From assembly GCF_007858975.2 (NCBI RefSeq), contig NZ_CP042220.2, positions 992,001 through 1,056,000 of the forward strand: a stretch of 64,000 nt of DNA, read 5' to 3'. This DNA comes from Dickeya poaceiphila. Its GTDB lineage: Bacteria > Pseudomonadota > Gammaproteobacteria > Enterobacterales > Enterobacteriaceae. A program made the translations under genes and the position numbers. The notes under the pieces are model-generated. The model saw only the letters and a list, made by a program, of their open reading frames with translations, had not been told where the DNA came from and ran no database searches. Shown here one piece after another: positions 48,733 through 58,692 of the stretch. Numbering within the stretch: the stretch's first letter is position 1; each line of letters begins with the position of its first letter.

Positions 48733-49811
48733 ACGTTCCCCCGGTTACGCAGAATGATACTGAGGAAGAAAGGAACCCCTACCAGCGAGGTCACAATCCC
48801 TACCGGAATGATGACCCCAGGCAGCAGATTTTTAGAGGCAACAGATGCCAGCGACAGCACCAGTGCGCCTGTCAGCGCGCTGGCAGGTAGATAAAAACGG
48901 TGGTCTTCGCCGAAAATTATACGGGCGATATGCGGGGCAACCAGACCGATAAAACCAATCGGCCCGACGAACGCGACCGATAGAGCCGACAGGAAACTGA
49001 TGCGCAGCAACGTTGCCAGACGCAGACGACGTACGTTGATACCAAAGCTGATGGCGCGATCTTCACCTAAACGTAGCGCAGTGAGTTTCCATGAACTCAT
49101 CATGGACAACGGCATCACCACAGCCAGTACTGCCAGCAAAATGCCGAGCTTTTGCCAGGATGAGCGCGCCAGGCTGCCCATGGTCCAAAATACCAGCCCT
49201 TGCAGCGTATCTTCGTTGGCGACGAACTGCAGCATCGACACCAGCGCGTTAAAGGTAAACACCAGTGCAATCCCGAACAACACCACGCCGGAGGTTGCCA
49301 CCTTGGTCCAGCGAGTGATGCCGTCCAGCAGCAGTGCTGCCAGCAGCGCGAACAGGAAGGCGTTGGCCGAAATGAACCATTGCGCCGGAACGCCAGGAAT
49401 ACCGATCCCCAAGACAATTGCCAGCGCCGCACCAAATGCCGCGGCGGAGGAGACGCCTAACGTAAATGGGCTTGCCAGCGGGTTATTCAGGATGGTTTGC
49501 ATCTCTGCGCCAGCCAACCCCAGCGCCAGACCGACCACCACCGCCATCAGGGCATACGGCAGACGGATGTCCCAGACGATGACGCGACTGCCGGCATCCG
49601 CGTTAGCGGGGTCGGTCAGCGTTTGCCACAGTACATTCAACGGCAGGCCGGAAGGGCCGAGTACAAAGTCCAACAGCAGAGAGGCGACAATCGCCACGAT
49701 CAACACCGCCATTATTACCAGCCGATGGCGGATGACGTGTCGATAATCGATTATCGCGCTGTTTTCAGCTGTGCTGACACGGCTGATAGGGGATTCGGTG
49801 GTTACACTCAT
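48729..49811 (-). CDS. Iron-siderophore ABC transporter permease (FecCD family)
   Basis: Polytopic permease with about ten membrane helices, 360 residues. Family features include LGLAGAEMQTILNNPLASPFTLGVSSAAAFGA and GPIGFIGLVAPHIARIIFGEDHR (the ATPase contact). A 55-residue N-terminal cytoplasmic extension precedes the first helices. Single permease, so it acts as a homodimer as in BtuC. Three bases after the binding-protein gene. Confidence 0.94.
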   Translation of the reverse strand: MSVTTESPISRVSTAENSAIIDYRHVIRHRLVIMAVLIVAIVASLLLDFVLGPSGLPLNVLWQTLTDPANADAGSRVIVWDIRLPYALMAVVVGLALGLAGAEMQTILNNPLASPFTLGVSSAAAFGAALAIVLGIGIPGVPAQWFISANAFLFALLAALLLDGITRWTKVATSGVVLFGIALVFTFNALVSMLQFVANEDTLQGLVFWTMGSLARSSWQKLGILLAVLAVVMPLSMMSSWKLTALRLGEDRAISFGINVRRLRLATLLRISFLSALSVAFVGPIGFIGLVAPHIARIIFGEDHRFYLPASALTGALVLSLASVASKNLLPGVIIPVGIVTSLVGVPFFLSIILRNRGNV

Positions 49812-49814
49812 AGG

Positions 49815-50939
49815 TTACCTGGCCAGTTTACTAGCAAACACAAAGTTGTTGTCAGGCAAGGTAGTAAAGTGGCGAACAATATAGTGGTAGGTATCGTCCG
49901 GGTTCAGAGTGCTGAACTGCTTTGGATACACCGCTTTGGCCAGATACTCCATGCCGACGATGTTATACGGATGATTATAGAAATGATGGTAAACCCCATA
50001 GACCTGACCGGCTTTGATGGCGGGAACCTGATCGATGCCGGTACGGCTTAACAGCGCGTTGGCTTTTTCCTGAATATCGCTGCCGCTGGCACCATAACCG
50101 AACGGCAAAATTTTGCTGGTGCCGTTGCCGCGTTTGGAGCCGGTCATGATATAGGTATCGGGTTTTTCGCTGATCACTTTTTCCAGTGCAACAAAACCGG
50201 ATGCGCCCGGCAACAGATCAGAACCGATGTTTTTCACACCGATGGCTTCCAGTAGACCACCCCAGCCGTTGTGAGCATGGGTAAAGCAGCAGGCGTCGGA
50301 GTTGCCGGCGATAGGCTCAATGAACACGGTGGGTTTGGTCGTGATACCTGCGGTTGCTTTTTGGATGTCGCCAACGTGTTGACGGTAAAAGTCGGTATAG
50401 GCTTTGGCGTTTTCTTCGCGGTTTAATACTTTACCAAGCAAATCAACACTGGGGGCGGTGTTTTGCGCCGGGTTGATTTCATAATCTACAAATACCAATG
50501 GAATGTGCAGCGCATTCAGTTTGCTGATCACGCCATTTTCCATCAGGGAGGGTTTGGCGCGCAGTTGAGCAATCATCAGATCCGGTTTTTTAGCCAGAAT
50601 ACTTTCCAGCTCCACGTCGCCTTTGTCGCTAAAGCCCATGTCCAGAATGCTTTCAGATTGTGGCCATTTGCTTTTCAGCAAGTCCCAGGTGGCGGTGTCC
50701 TGTTTTTTAGGCAGATTGTTCCAGGCAACCAGACGCTGGAACGGATTATCACGATCCAGCAGCGCCATGGCCATGATATCGCGGCCATCCTGCAACACAA
50801 TGCGTTGAGGTTCCTGCGTGATGGTGACGCTTTGTCCGGCGATATCAGTAATATTGAGGGGGTATTGGGTGGCGAAACTGGTGAAGGAGGTCGTCAGTGT
50901 GGTAGCCAGCAAAATATGACGCCATGATTTATTTAACAT
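49815..50939 (-). CDS. Periplasmic iron-siderophore binding protein
   Basis: Cluster A-II substrate-binding protein that delivers an iron chelate to the permease. Signal peptide roughly residues 1-24 (HILLATTLTTSFTSFA), then the FhuD/BtuF-like fold: PLNITDIAGQSVTI...PQRIVLQDGRD and the C-terminal PDTYIMTGSKR...GQVYGVYHHFYNHPYN. 374 residues from the ATG at 50939, which has AGGAAG upstream; an ATG at 50954 is the alternative. Ligand unknown. A Fur-like box lies about 60 bases upstream. Confidence 0.92.
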   Translation of the reverse strand: MLNKSWRHILLATTLTTSFTSFATQYPLNITDIAGQSVTITQEPQRIVLQDGRDIMAMALLDRDNPFQRLVAWNNLPKKQDTATWDLLKSKWPQSESILDMGFSDKGDVELESILAKKPDLMIAQLRAKPSLMENGVISKLNALHIPLVFVDYEINPAQNTAPSVDLLGKVLNREENAKAYTDFYRQHVGDIQKATAGITTKPTVFIEPIAGNSDACCFTHAHNGWGGLLEAIGVKNIGSDLLPGASGFVALEKVISEKPDTYIMTGSKRGNGTSKILPFGYGASGSDIQEKANALLSRTGIDQVPAIKAGQVYGVYHHFYNHPYNIVGMEYLAKAVYPKQFSTLNPDDTYHYIVRHFTTLPDNNFVFASKLAR

Positions 50940-50999
50940 AATGCTTCCTGTCATTAACCGCTGCGTGTCGGGGATAACCCCAAAATGAACGAATGAGTC

Positions 51000-51018
51000 T
51001 AATAATTATTATCATATA
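51000..51018 (-). promoter_or_regulatory. Fur box upstream of the iron ABC operon
   Basis: On the minus strand TATATGATAATAATTATTA shares the ATGATAAT-N-ATTAT core of the Fur consensus GATAATGATAATCATTATC. Expected to repress the operon when iron is plentiful. Confidence 0.65.
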
Positions 51019-51102
51019 AGATTGAGATTTCGCTCAACAGGGCTGAGTTGTAAAGAAAAATAACAATAAGGGCATATCTGATTGACATGCCCATAGACTG
51101 GC

Positions 51103-51906
51103 TTAGCGCTTGAGTGCGTCGCTCAGTTGATCGCGGATGGTGGAGAGAAGGGATTTCACTACGCGTGGGTTACCCGCGACAATGTTGCCGGAAGCGATGT
51201 AGTTATGACCGCCGACGAAGTCGGTAACGATGCCGCCGGCTTCACGTACCAGCAGTTCGCCACCGGCGAAGTCCCACGGTTTCAGGCCGATTTCAAAAAA
51301 GCCATCTACGCGGCCTGCTGCCACATAGGCCAGATCAAGTGCGGCGGAACCGGTGCGGCGGAAGTCGGCACACTGACTGAACAAGGCTTCCAGCACACGC
51401 AGGTAGCTGGCGCTGTGCTGTTTGTGTTTGAACGGAAAGCCAGTCGCAAGAATTGTGCCGTCCAGATCGCGGGCATTACTGCCGCGCAGACGGTAACCAT
51501 TCAACTGAGCACCCTGACCACGGGTGGCAGTAAACAGTTCGTTACGCATTGGATCGTAGACAACGGCGACTTCGGTGCGGCCTTTAACGCGAACCGCGAT
51601 AGATACGGCAAAATGAGGGAGACGTTTAAGGAAATTGGTGGTGCCATCCAGGGGATCGATAACCCATTGTACGTCCTGATCCTCGCCAACCAGCTCGCCA
51701 CATTCTTCACCAATGATGGTGTGCTGCGGGTAGGCTTTGCGGATTACCTCGATAATCAGGCGTTCTGCATCGCGGTCAACGTTAGTGACAAAATCGTTAC
51801 TGCCTTTTTGGCTGGCCTCAACGGCGTCAGGCGTTTCATAGTTTTTAGCTATCAGGTTGCCGCCTTTGCGCGCTGCGCGCACGGCGATGTTAAGCATCGG
51901 ATGCAT
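51103..51906 (-). CDS. suhB: Inositol-1-monophosphatase / antitermination factor SuhB
   Basis: Magnesium-dependent inositol monophosphatase that in enterobacteria also joins the rRNA antitermination complex with NusA/NusB/NusG. Metal-binding motifs GEECGE, DPLDGTTNF and WDFAGGELLVREAGG. The frame is open far upstream to 52218, but homology and the exact E. coli length (267 residues) support the ATG at 51906. Divergent from trmJ. Confidence 0.96.
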   Translation of the reverse strand: MHPMLNIAVRAARKGGNLIAKNYETPDAVEASQKGSNDFVTNVDRDAERLIIEVIRKAYPQHTIIGEECGELVGEDQDVQWVIDPLDGTTNFLKRLPHFAVSIAVRVKGRTEVAVVYDPMRNELFTATRGQGAQLNGYRLRGSNARDLDGTILATGFPFKHKQHSASYLRVLEALFSQCADFRRTGSAALDLAYVAAGRVDGFFEIGLKPWDFAGGELLVREAGGIVTDFVGGHNYIASGNIVAGNPRVVKSLLSTIRDQLSDALKR

Positions 51907-52033
51907 GGTATCGTCCACAAGAATGTTAAAGAACAGAAAACGGCGCAAAGTATAGCAGATAGCAGGAGAAAGGGAAAACAGAGAAGTTTGTGTTAACATA
52001 CGTCGGTTTCCCGTTTTGTATGACAGAGTCCGC

Positions 52034-52795
52034 ATGTTACAGAATATACGCATTGTGCTGGTGGAGACTTCACATACCGGCAATATGGGGTCAACGGCCA
52101 GAGCAATGAAAACCATGGGCCTGACTAATCTATGGCTGGTCAATCCACTGGTTAAGCCTGATTCACAAGCCATTTCGTTGTCTGCTGGCGCCAGTGATGT
52201 GATTGGCAACGCCACCATTGTTGATACGCTCGATCAGGCGCTGGAAGGCTGTGGCCTGGTTGTAGGCACCAGCGCTCGTTCCCGAACGCTACCCTGGCCG
52301 ATGCTGGAGCCGCGTGAATGCGGCGTACGCAGTATTCAGGAAGCGCAACACGCGCCGGTGGCAATTGTGTTTGGCCGCGAACGCGTGGGGTTAACGAATG
52401 AGGAACTGCAAAAATGCCACTATCATGTGGCGATTCCCGCTAATCCGGAGTACAGCTCACTGAATCTGGCGATGGCGGTGCAGATCCTGTCTTATGAGCT
52501 CCGTGTCGCCTGGCTGGACAGCCAGCAGCAGGGCGAATCCGCGCATAAGGAAAGCCCGTATCCGCTGGTGGATGATCTGGAGCGTTTTTATCAACATCTG
52601 GAAGAGACGTTGCTGTATACCGGTTTCATTCGTCAGGCTCATCAGGGGCAGGTGATGAATAAGCTGCGGCGGCTGTTTACCCGCGCCCGTCCAGAAAGTC
52701 AGGAACTCAATATTTTGCGTGGCATGTTGAGCGCTATCACGAAAACAGCCTCATCAGAAAAATCACAGGATAACAAACCACAGGGTAATAGTTGA
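52034..52795 (+). CDS. trmJ: tRNA (cytidine/uridine-2'-O)-methyltransferase TrmJ
   Basis: SPOUT methyltransferase that 2'-O-methylates position 32 of several tRNAs. Motifs: the N-terminal [17 protein letters not shown] and the knotted SAM site [14 protein letters not shown]...[14 protein letters not shown]. 253 residues from the ATG at 52034, where homology to E. coli TrmJ begins (LQNIRIV). Directly upstream of the isc operon, as in E. coli. Confidence 0.96.
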   Translation: MLQNIRIVLVETSHTGNMGSTARAMKTMGLTNLWLVNPLVKPDSQAISLSAGASDVIGNATIVDTLDQALEGCGLVVGTSARSRTLPWPMLEPRECGVRSIQEAQHAPVAIVFGRERVGLTNEELQKCHYHVAIPANPEYSSLNLAMAVQILSYELRVAWLDSQQQGESAHKESPYPLVDDLERFYQHLEETLLYTGFIRQAHQGQVMNKLRRLFTRARPESQELNILRGMLSAITKTASSEKSQDNKPQGNS

Positions 52796-52812
52796 GTTAT
52801 TTACTCAGTTAA

Positions 52813-52837
52813 ATAGTTGACTAAAACACTCAGGAAT
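52813..52837 (+). promoter_or_regulatory. IscR type 1 binding site in the isc promoter
   Basis: ATAGTTGACTAAAACACTCA followed by GGAAT agrees well with the [2Fe-2S]-IscR consensus ATASYYGACTRWWWYAGTC.... A second, less regular candidate follows at ~52836-52860. This fits autorepression of the operon when clusters are sufficient. Confidence 0.6.
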
Positions 52838-52920
52838 GTCAGACTCATGACTGTGCTATGTATACTTGATTCATAATACTTGTCTTAATAATACATGTTT
52901 ATCTTACGGATACCACTAAC

Positions 52921-53415
52921 ATGAGACTGACATCTAAAGGCCGCTACGCCGTTACCGCCATGCTTGATGTGGCGTTGCATTCAAAAGAAGGCCCGGTTCC
53001 ATTGGCGGACATCTCTGAACGTCAGGGTATTTCGCTTTCTTATCTGGAACAGCTATTTTCTCGCCTGCGCAAACATGGGCTGGTTGCCAGTGTGCGTGGC
53101 CCAGGCGGCGGTTATCTGTTGGGGAAAGACTCTAGCGAAATTGCCGTCGGCTCAGTCATCTCTGCTGTGGATGAGTCTGTGGATGCCACCCGTTGTCAGG
53201 GGAAAGAAGGGTGTCAGGGCGGTGATCGTTGCCTGACTCATACGCTGTGGCGTGATTTGAGTGATCGCATCAGCGAGTTTCTCAATAACATCACCCTGGA
53301 TGAACTGGTTAGCAATAAAGAAGTTCTGGACGTCGCAGATCGTCAGGATGCTGACGTGCGTCGTACTACCAACGGACGCATACAAGAAACTATTAACGTC
53401 AACTTGCGTGCCTGA
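52921..53415 (+). CDS. iscR: Fe-S cluster-sensing transcription regulator IscR
   Basis: Rrf2-family repressor/activator with a winged helix and a [2Fe-2S] site. Cluster cysteines 92, 98 and 104 are seen in [14 protein letters not shown]. 164 residues. First gene of iscRSUA-hscBA-fdx-iscX, regulating its own promoter. It also controls other genes in its apo form. Confidence 0.97.
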   Translation: MRLTSKGRYAVTAMLDVALHSKEGPVPLADISERQGISLSYLEQLFSRLRKHGLVASVRGPGGGYLLGKDSSEIAVGSVISAVDESVDATRCQGKEGCQGGDRCLTHTLWRDLSDRISEFLNNITLDELVSNKEVLDVADRQDADVRRTTNGRIQETINVNLRA

Positions 53416-53473
53416 AAGAAAAAAGAACGAAACGCCTTGAACGTTTTGAAGTGATGTACGGAGTTTAAGAGCA

Positions 53474-54688
53474 ATGAAGTTACCCATTTATCTGGATTAT
53501 TCCGCTACGACGCCGGTCGATCCGCGTGTGGCTGAAAAAATGATGCAGTTTCTGACCCTGGACGGCACGTTCGGCAACCCGGCCTCGCGCTCTCACCGTT
53601 TTGGCTGGCAGGCGGAGGAGGCGGTGGATATCGCCCGTAATCAGATAGCTGAATTGGTTGGCGCAGATCCGCGAGAGATCGTGTTTACTTCCGGTGCCAC
53701 CGAATCGAACAATCTGGCTATCAAGGGCGCGGCGAATTTCTACCAGAAGAAAGGCAAGCACATCATCACCAGCAAGACAGAACACAAAGCTGTGCTGGAT
53801 ACCTGCCGTCAGCTTGAGCGCGAAGGGTTTGAAGTGACTTACCTGGCGCCGCAGCGTAACGGCATCATTGATCTGAAAGAATTAGAAGCGGCTATGCGCG
53901 ATGACACCATTGTGGTGTCGATTATGCATGTGAATAACGAAATCGGCGTGGTGCAGGATATCGCCACCATTGGCGAAATGTGCCGTAGCCGCGGCATTAT
54001 TTTCCATGTCGATGCCACCCAGAGCGTGGGTAAATTGCCGATTGATCTTAGCCAGTTTAAAGTCGATCTGATGTCTTTCTCTGGTCACAAGATTTATGGC
54101 CCGAAAGGGATTGGCGCGCTGTATGTGCGTCGTAAACCGCGCGTACGTATCGAAGCGCAGATGCACGGCGGCGGCCACGAACGTGGTATGCGTTCCGGCA
54201 CCCTGCCGGTGCATCAGATTGTAGGGATGGGGGAAGCCTACCGCATCGCCAAAGAAGAGATGGCTGAAGAAGCCGTACGTCTGCGTACCCTGCGTGATCG
54301 CCTGTGGAACGGTATTAACGATATCGAAGAAGTTTACCTGAACGGTGATTTGGACCAGGGCGCACCGAATATCCTGAACGTTAGCTTCAACTATGTGGAA
54401 GGTGAATCGCTGATCATGGCGTTGAAAGATCTGGCGGTTTCCTCTGGTTCGGCCTGTACCTCCGCCAGTCTGGAGCCTTCCTATGTGCTGCGTGCGTTGG
54501 GAATGAACGATGAACTGGCGCACAGTTCCATCCGTTTCTCACTGGGCCGCTTTACCACTGAAGAAGAAATTGACTACACCATCGATCTGGTTCGTAAATC
54601 CATTGGCCGTCTGCGCGACTTGTCCCCGCTGTGGGAAATGTTCAAACAGGGCGTGGATATCAGCAGCATCGAATGGGCGCATCATTAA
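53474..54688 (+). CDS. iscS: Cysteine desulfurase IscS
   Basis: PLP enzyme taking sulfur from cysteine for Fe-S clusters, thiolated tRNA and cofactors. PLP Lys206 in [16 protein letters not shown] and catalytic Cys328 in [10 protein letters not shown]; 404 residues, the same as E. coli. Starts [19 protein letters not shown]. 58 bases after iscR. Confidence 0.98.
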   Translation: MKLPIYLDYSATTPVDPRVAEKMMQFLTLDGTFGNPASRSHRFGWQAEEAVDIARNQIAELVGADPREIVFTSGATESNNLAIKGAANFYQKKGKHIITSKTEHKAVLDTCRQLEREGFEVTYLAPQRNGIIDLKELEAAMRDDTIVVSIMHVNNEIGVVQDIATIGEMCRSRGIIFHVDATQSVGKLPIDLSQFKVDLMSFSGHKIYGPKGIGALYVRRKPRVRIEAQMHGGGHERGMRSGTLPVHQIVGMGEAYRIAKEEMAEEAVRLRTLRDRLWNGINDIEEVYLNGDLDQGAPNILNVSFNYVEGESLIMALKDLAVSSGSACTSASLEPSYVLRALGMNDELAHSSIRFSLGRFTTEEEIDYTIDLVRKSIGRLRDLSPLWEMFKQGVDISSIEWAHH

Positions 54689-54712
54689 TTTGCAGGAATC
54701 GGGACGTATATT

Positions 54713-55099
54713 ATGGCTTACAGCGAAAAAGTAATTGATCACTATGAAAACCCGCGTAATGTCGGCTCGTTTGATTCGTCGGATCCGAGCATCGGCAGCG
54801 GTATGGTGGGGGCGCCAGCCTGCGGCGACGTGATGAAACTGCAAATCAAGGTTAATGACCAGGGAATCATCGAAGATGCCCGTTTTAAAACCTATGGTTG
54901 CGGTTCCGCCATCGCCTCCAGTTCGCTGGTGACCGAGTGGGTGAAAGGCAAAAGTCTGAACGAGGCTGAATCCATTAAAAACACCCAGATCGCCGAAGAG
55001 TTGGAATTGCCGCCAGTGAAAATTCACTGCTCCATTCTGGCAGAAGACGCTATCAAGGCCGCCATCGCCGACTACAAGAGTAAACGTGGCGACAAATAA
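54713..55099 (+). CDS. iscU: Fe-S cluster assembly scaffold IscU
   Basis: Scaffold on which [2Fe-2S] clusters are built before HscA/HscB release them. The three cluster cysteines Cys37 (GAPACGDVM), Cys63 (YGCGSAIA) and Cys106 (KIHCSIL) and the HscA-recognition motif LPPVK (99-103) are present. 128 residues. Confidence 0.98.
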   Translation: MAYSEKVIDHYENPRNVGSFDSSDPSIGSGMVGAPACGDVMKLQIKVNDQGIIEDARFKTYGCGSAIASSSLVTEWVKGKSLNEAESIKNTQIAEELELPPVKIHCSILAEDAIKAAIADYKSKRGDK

Positions 55100-55124
55100 C
55101 AGGCAGATGAAGTAGAGGTTTGCT

Positions 55125-55448
55125 ATGTCGATTTCCCTGAGCGACAGTGCTGCGCAACGTGTAAATACTTTTATGGCCAATCGCGGCAAAGGTATCGGTT
55201 TGCGTTTGGGTGTAAGAACATCCGGTTGTTCCGGTATGGCGTATGTGCTGGAGTTTGTTGATGAATTGAACACCGATGATGTGGTGTTTGAAGACAAGGG
55301 CGTGAAGGTCATTATTGATGGCAAAAGCCTGGTTTACCTTGATGGCACCGAGTTGGATTTCGTCAAGGAAGGGCTGAACGAAGGCTTTAAATTCAATAAC
55401 CCTAACGTTTCCAGCGAGTGCGGTTGCGGTGAAAGCTTTAATGTCTGA
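55125..55448 (+). CDS. iscA: A-type Fe-S carrier IscA
   Basis: Receives clusters or iron and delivers them to [4Fe-4S] targets. Conserved cysteines 35, 99 and 101 occur in [10 protein letters not shown] and [12 protein letters not shown]. 107 residues, as E. coli. Its stop lies inside the first unit of a short triple direct repeat (ATGTCTGAT...). Confidence 0.97.
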   Translation: MSISLSDSAAQRVNTFMANRGKGIGLRLGVRTSGCSGMAYVLEFVDELNTDDVVFEDKGVKVIIDGKSLVYLDGTELDFVKEGLNEGFKFNNPNVSSECGCGESFNV

Positions 55449-55487
55449 TCAAGGCGTTATGTCTGATTAAGACGTTAATGTCTGATC
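55441..55487 (+). repeat. Three tandem copies of ATGTCTGATYAAG-like unit
   Basis: Units start at 55441, 55459 and 55478 (18-19-base period): ATGTCTGATCAAGGCGTT, ATGTCTGATTAAGACGTTA, ATGTCTGATC. The first contains the iscA stop. Likely slipped-strand duplication of the gene end; no function is evident. Confidence 0.75.
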
Positions 55488-55594
55488 GTTGGCCGGTCTG
55501 TTGACTGGTTTCCGCTGTGTTGTGTGTTTCAGCATGGTTTATTGCGGCATATAACGCGGCGGAGGCGCACCAATTGGTGAACTCAGAGCACACT

Positions 55595-56113
55595 ATGGAT
55601 TACTTTGCTTTATTCGGGCTGCCGATTCGCTATAACGTGGATGGCAGCCTGCTTGCTTCCCGGTTTCAGGAACTGCAGCGTCAGTTTCATCCTGACCGCT
55701 TTGCCGCCAGCTCGGAACGCGAACGCGTGATGGCGCTACAACAGGCTGCGACCATCAATAATGCCTATCAGGTGCTGAAGCATCCGCTGAAACGTGCAGA
55801 GTATATGCTATCTTTGCACGGCTTCGATTTGAGCAGCGAACAGCATACGCTCCGTGATACCGCATTCCTGATGGAGCAGATGGAACTGCGTGAGGAACTG
55901 GATGAAATTGAACGTCATCCGGATGCGGAAACCGTGCTGGAGGCATTTGCGCAGCGCCTGCAGGAGATGATCCGCCAGCGTAGCGAGCAGATGCAGCGCG
56001 AGCTGGATGCGGAATCCTGGTCAGAAGCAGCGGATACGGTACGTAAACTACGTTTTTTGGATCGGATCCGGCAGCAGGCTGAACAACTCGAAGAACAATT
56101 GCTGGAACGATAA
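55595..56113 (+). CDS. hscB: Fe-S assembly co-chaperone HscB
   Basis: J-type co-chaperone that brings IscU to HscA. J domain with the HPD motif in [22 protein letters not shown], then a helical IscU-binding domain. 172 residues from the ATG at 55595 ([10 protein letters not shown]), the E. coli start; the upstream open frame is not homologous. 146 bases after iscA, so internal initiation or a repeat-containing leader is likely. Confidence 0.96.
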   Translation: MDYFALFGLPIRYNVDGSLLASRFQELQRQFHPDRFAASSERERVMALQQAATINNAYQVLKHPLKRAEYMLSLHGFDLSSEQHTLRDTAFLMEQMELREELDEIERHPDAETVLEAFAQRLQEMIRQRSEQMQRELDAESWSEAADTVRKLRFLDRIRQQAEQLEEQLLER

Positions 56114-56193
56114 GTAAAATTCAATCTGGCGGGACCGTTGTGGCCGTGTGGCTGACTGCATCGGTTCTGCCTGCCAATTGATGGAATCTCAAT

Positions 56194-58044
56194 ATGGCCT
56201 TATTACAAATCAGTGAGCCAGGGCTGAGTGCGGAACCGCATCAGCGCCGTCTGGCTGTCGGGATTGATCTGGGAACGACTCATTCTCTGGTCGCCACTGT
56301 TCGCAGTGGTGAGACACAGACATTGCCCGACCACAACGGGCGTCACTTGTTGCCGTCAGTTGTTCATTACACAGCAGATGGGTATACCGTTGGTTGGGAG
56401 GCTCGCCAGCAGGCAACTGCCGATCCGGTCAATACGGTCAGCTCCGTCAAGCGATTGATGGGGCGTTCGCTTTCCGATATTCGTCAACGGTATCCCCATT
56501 TACCTTATCGGCTGGAAGCCAGTGAGAACGGGCTGCCGGTATTGCAGACCTCCAGTGGTCCGCGTAACCCGATTCAGATATCGGCTGACATTTTGTCAGC
56601 GCTGACCCGGCGTGCCGAAGAGGCGCTGAATGGGCAGCCTGATGGTGTGGTGATCACCGTGCCGGCCTATTTTGATGATGCCCAGCGTCAAGGCACCAAA
56701 GATGCGGCTCGTCTGGCCGGCCTGCATGTGCTGCGGCTGCTTAACGAACCGACCGCGGCAGCGATTGCCTACGGACTGGACTCTGGTCAGGAAGGCGTGA
56801 TCGCGGTGTATGACTTGGGCGGTGGCACCTTTGATATTTCGATCCTGCGTCTTAGCCGCGGGGTATTCGAAGTGCTGGCTACCGGCGGTGATTCCGCGCT
56901 GGGCGGTGATGATTTCGACCATTTGTTGGTCGAGTGGATTCGTGAGCAAGCTGGGATCACTGTGCGTGATGATCATCACTTGCAGCAGGCATTGCTTGAT
57001 ACCGCCATCCAGACCAAGATTGCCCTGAGCAATGCGCAACGTGTGCCGGTTTCGGTCGTGGGCTGGCAAGGCGATATTACTCGTGATCAGTTCAACACCT
57101 TGATTGCGCCATTGGTAAAACGCACGCTGTTGTCTTGCCGTCGCTCGTTGAAAGATGCGGGTGTAGAGCTGGATGAGGTGAAAGAAGTGGTGATGGTCGG
57201 CGGCTCCACTCGCGTGCCATTGGTACGTGAGAAGGTAGGCGAATTCTTTGGCCGCACGCCGTTAACCTCTATCGACCCGGACAAAGTGGTGGCTATCGGT
57301 GCAGCGATTCAGGCCGATATTCTGGTGGGCAACAAACCCGACAGTGAAATGTTGCTGCTGGATGTGATTCCGCTGTCGCTGGGCCTGGAAACCATGGGCG
57401 GGCTGGTCGAGAAAGTGATTCCGCGTAATACCACGATTCCGGTGGCGCGTGCGCAGGAGTTCACTACCTTCAAAGATGGCCAGACCGCGATGATGATCCA
57501 TGTATTGCAGGGCGAGCGCGAACTGGTACAGGATTGCCGTTCGCTTGGGCGTTTCACATTGCGTGGTATTCCTGCGATGCCTGCTGGCGGCGCACATATC
57601 CGAGTGACGTTTCAGGTAGACGCAGACGGGTTGCTGAGCGTGACGGCGATGGAAAAATCCACCGGGGTGGAAGCGTCCATTCAGGTGAAGCCCTCTTATG
57701 GTCTGAGCGACGATGAAATCGCTACCATGATTACCGACTCCATGCAGAACGCCCAGAGCGACATGAGTGCCCGCAGGCTGGCTGAGCAGCGCGTGGAAGC
57801 GACGCGTGTGTTGGAAAGCCTCAACAGCGCGCTGGCGACGGATGCCACCTTACTGAGCAATGACGAGCGGGCGGAAATCGACGCTGCCTGTCTTGAGCTG
57901 CAGCAGGCCGCACAGCAAACTGACGCCTCAGCCATTGAGGCGGCAATTAAAAAATTAGATCAACAAACCCAGGAATTCGCTGCCCGCAGGATGGATGAGT
58001 CTATCCGCCGCGCGTTGGCGGGGCATTCCGTGGACGAGGTATAA
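56194..58044 (+). CDS. hscA: Fe-S assembly chaperone HscA (Hsp70)
   Basis: Specialised Hsp70 that drives cluster transfer from IscU by binding its LPPVK motif. ATPase domain begins [15 protein letters not shown] and has [14 protein letters not shown] and [13 protein letters not shown]; a substrate-binding domain follows. 616 residues, the same as E. coli. One base before fdx. Confidence 0.98.
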   Translation: MALLQISEPGLSAEPHQRRLAVGIDLGTTHSLVATVRSGETQTLPDHNGRHLLPSVVHYTADGYTVGWEARQQATADPVNTVSSVKRLMGRSLSDIRQRYPHLPYRLEASENGLPVLQTSSGPRNPIQISADILSALTRRAEEALNGQPDGVVITVPAYFDDAQRQGTKDAARLAGLHVLRLLNEPTAAAIAYGLDSGQEGVIAVYDLGGGTFDISILRLSRGVFEVLATGGDSALGGDDFDHLLVEWIREQAGITVRDDHHLQQALLDTAIQTKIALSNAQRVPVSVVGWQGDITRDQFNTLIAPLVKRTLLSCRRSLKDAGVELDEVKEVVMVGGSTRVPLVREKVGEFFGRTPLTSIDPDKVVAIGAAIQADILVGNKPDSEMLLLDVIPLSLGLETMGGLVEKVIPRNTTIPVARAQEFTTFKDGQTAMMIHVLQGERELVQDCRSLGRFTLRGIPAMPAGGAHIRVTFQVDADGLLSVTAMEKSTGVEASIQVKPSYGLSDDEIATMITDSMQNAQSDMSARRLAEQRVEATRVLESLNSALATDATLLSNDERAEIDAACLELQQAAQQTDASAIEAAIKKLDQQTQEFAARRMDESIRRALAGHSVDEV

Positions 58045-58045
58045 C

Positions 58046-58381
58046 ATGCCCAAGATTGTTTTTCTGCCGCATCAGGACTTGTGTCCGGAAGGGGCGGTGT
58101 TGGAAGCGAATAGTGGTGAAACTATTCTGGACGTGGCACTGCGCAACGGTATTGAAATTGAACATGCCTGCGAAAAATCCTGTGCCTGTACCACTTGCCA
58201 TTGCATTGTCCGGGAAGGGTTTGATTCGTTGCCGGAAAGCACTGAAGATGAAGACGACATGCTGGACAAAGCTTGGGGGCTGGAGCCGGAAAGCCGACTG
58301 GGTTGTCAGGCGCGCATTACCGATGAAGATCTGGTGGTGGAAATTCCGCGTTATACCATTAACCATGCGCGCGAGCATTGA
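58046..58381 (+). CDS. fdx: [2Fe-2S] ferredoxin Fdx of the isc operon
   Basis: Adrenodoxin-type ferredoxin supplying electrons for cluster assembly. Cluster cysteines in CEKSCACTTCHC and RLGCQARI. 111 residues from the ATG at 58046, overlapping nothing and starting one base after hscA; the frame's upstream extension lies inside hscA and is excluded. Confidence 0.97.
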   Translation: MPKIVFLPHQDLCPEGAVLEANSGETILDVALRNGIEIEHACEKSCACTTCHCIVREGFDSLPESTEDEDDMLDKAWGLEPESRLGCQARITDEDLVVEIPRYTINHAREH

Positions 58382-58392
58382 CGGAGTAACTT

Positions 58393-58593
58393 ATGGGATT
58401 GAAGTGGACCGATAGCCGTGAAATCGGTGAGGCGTTGTACGATCTGTATCCTGATACTGACCCGAAAACCGTGCGTTTTACCGACTTGCACCGTTGGATT
58501 TGCGAGCTGGATGAGTTTGATGATGAGCCTGAGGCATCAAACGAGAAAATTTTGGAAGCGATCCTGCTGGTATGGCTGGACGAAGCCGAGTAA
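58393..58593 (+). CDS. iscX: Fe-S assembly protein IscX
   Basis: Small acidic protein (66 residues) that binds IscS and modulates desulfurase activity, possibly as an iron sensor. Conserved acidic surface: [33 protein letters not shown]. Eleven bases after fdx and last of the isc set; a terminator-like hairpin follows. Confidence 0.96.
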   Translation: MGLKWTDSREIGEALYDLYPDTDPKTVRFTDLHRWICELDEFDDEPEASNEKILEAILLVWLDEAE

Positions 58594-58604
58594 CGGAACT
58601 GATC

Positions 58605-58640
58605 AACGGGCTGCCTTGGGGTGGCCCGTTTTCTCTTTTT
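58605..58640 (+). terminator. Terminator after iscX
   Basis: AACGGGC / GCCCGTT stem (58605-58611 with 58624-58630) followed by TTCTCTTTTTT. Confidence 0.7.
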
Positions 58641-58692
58641 TATCGTGGCGATAACGGGCTGATAATAACAAAGCCCAATCTGGAGTAGATGT

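Noticed and set aside
51907..52218. N-terminal extension of suhB
   Set aside because: The extension reads through the divergent trmJ promoter and first codons; SuhB length and homology fit the internal ATG at 51906.
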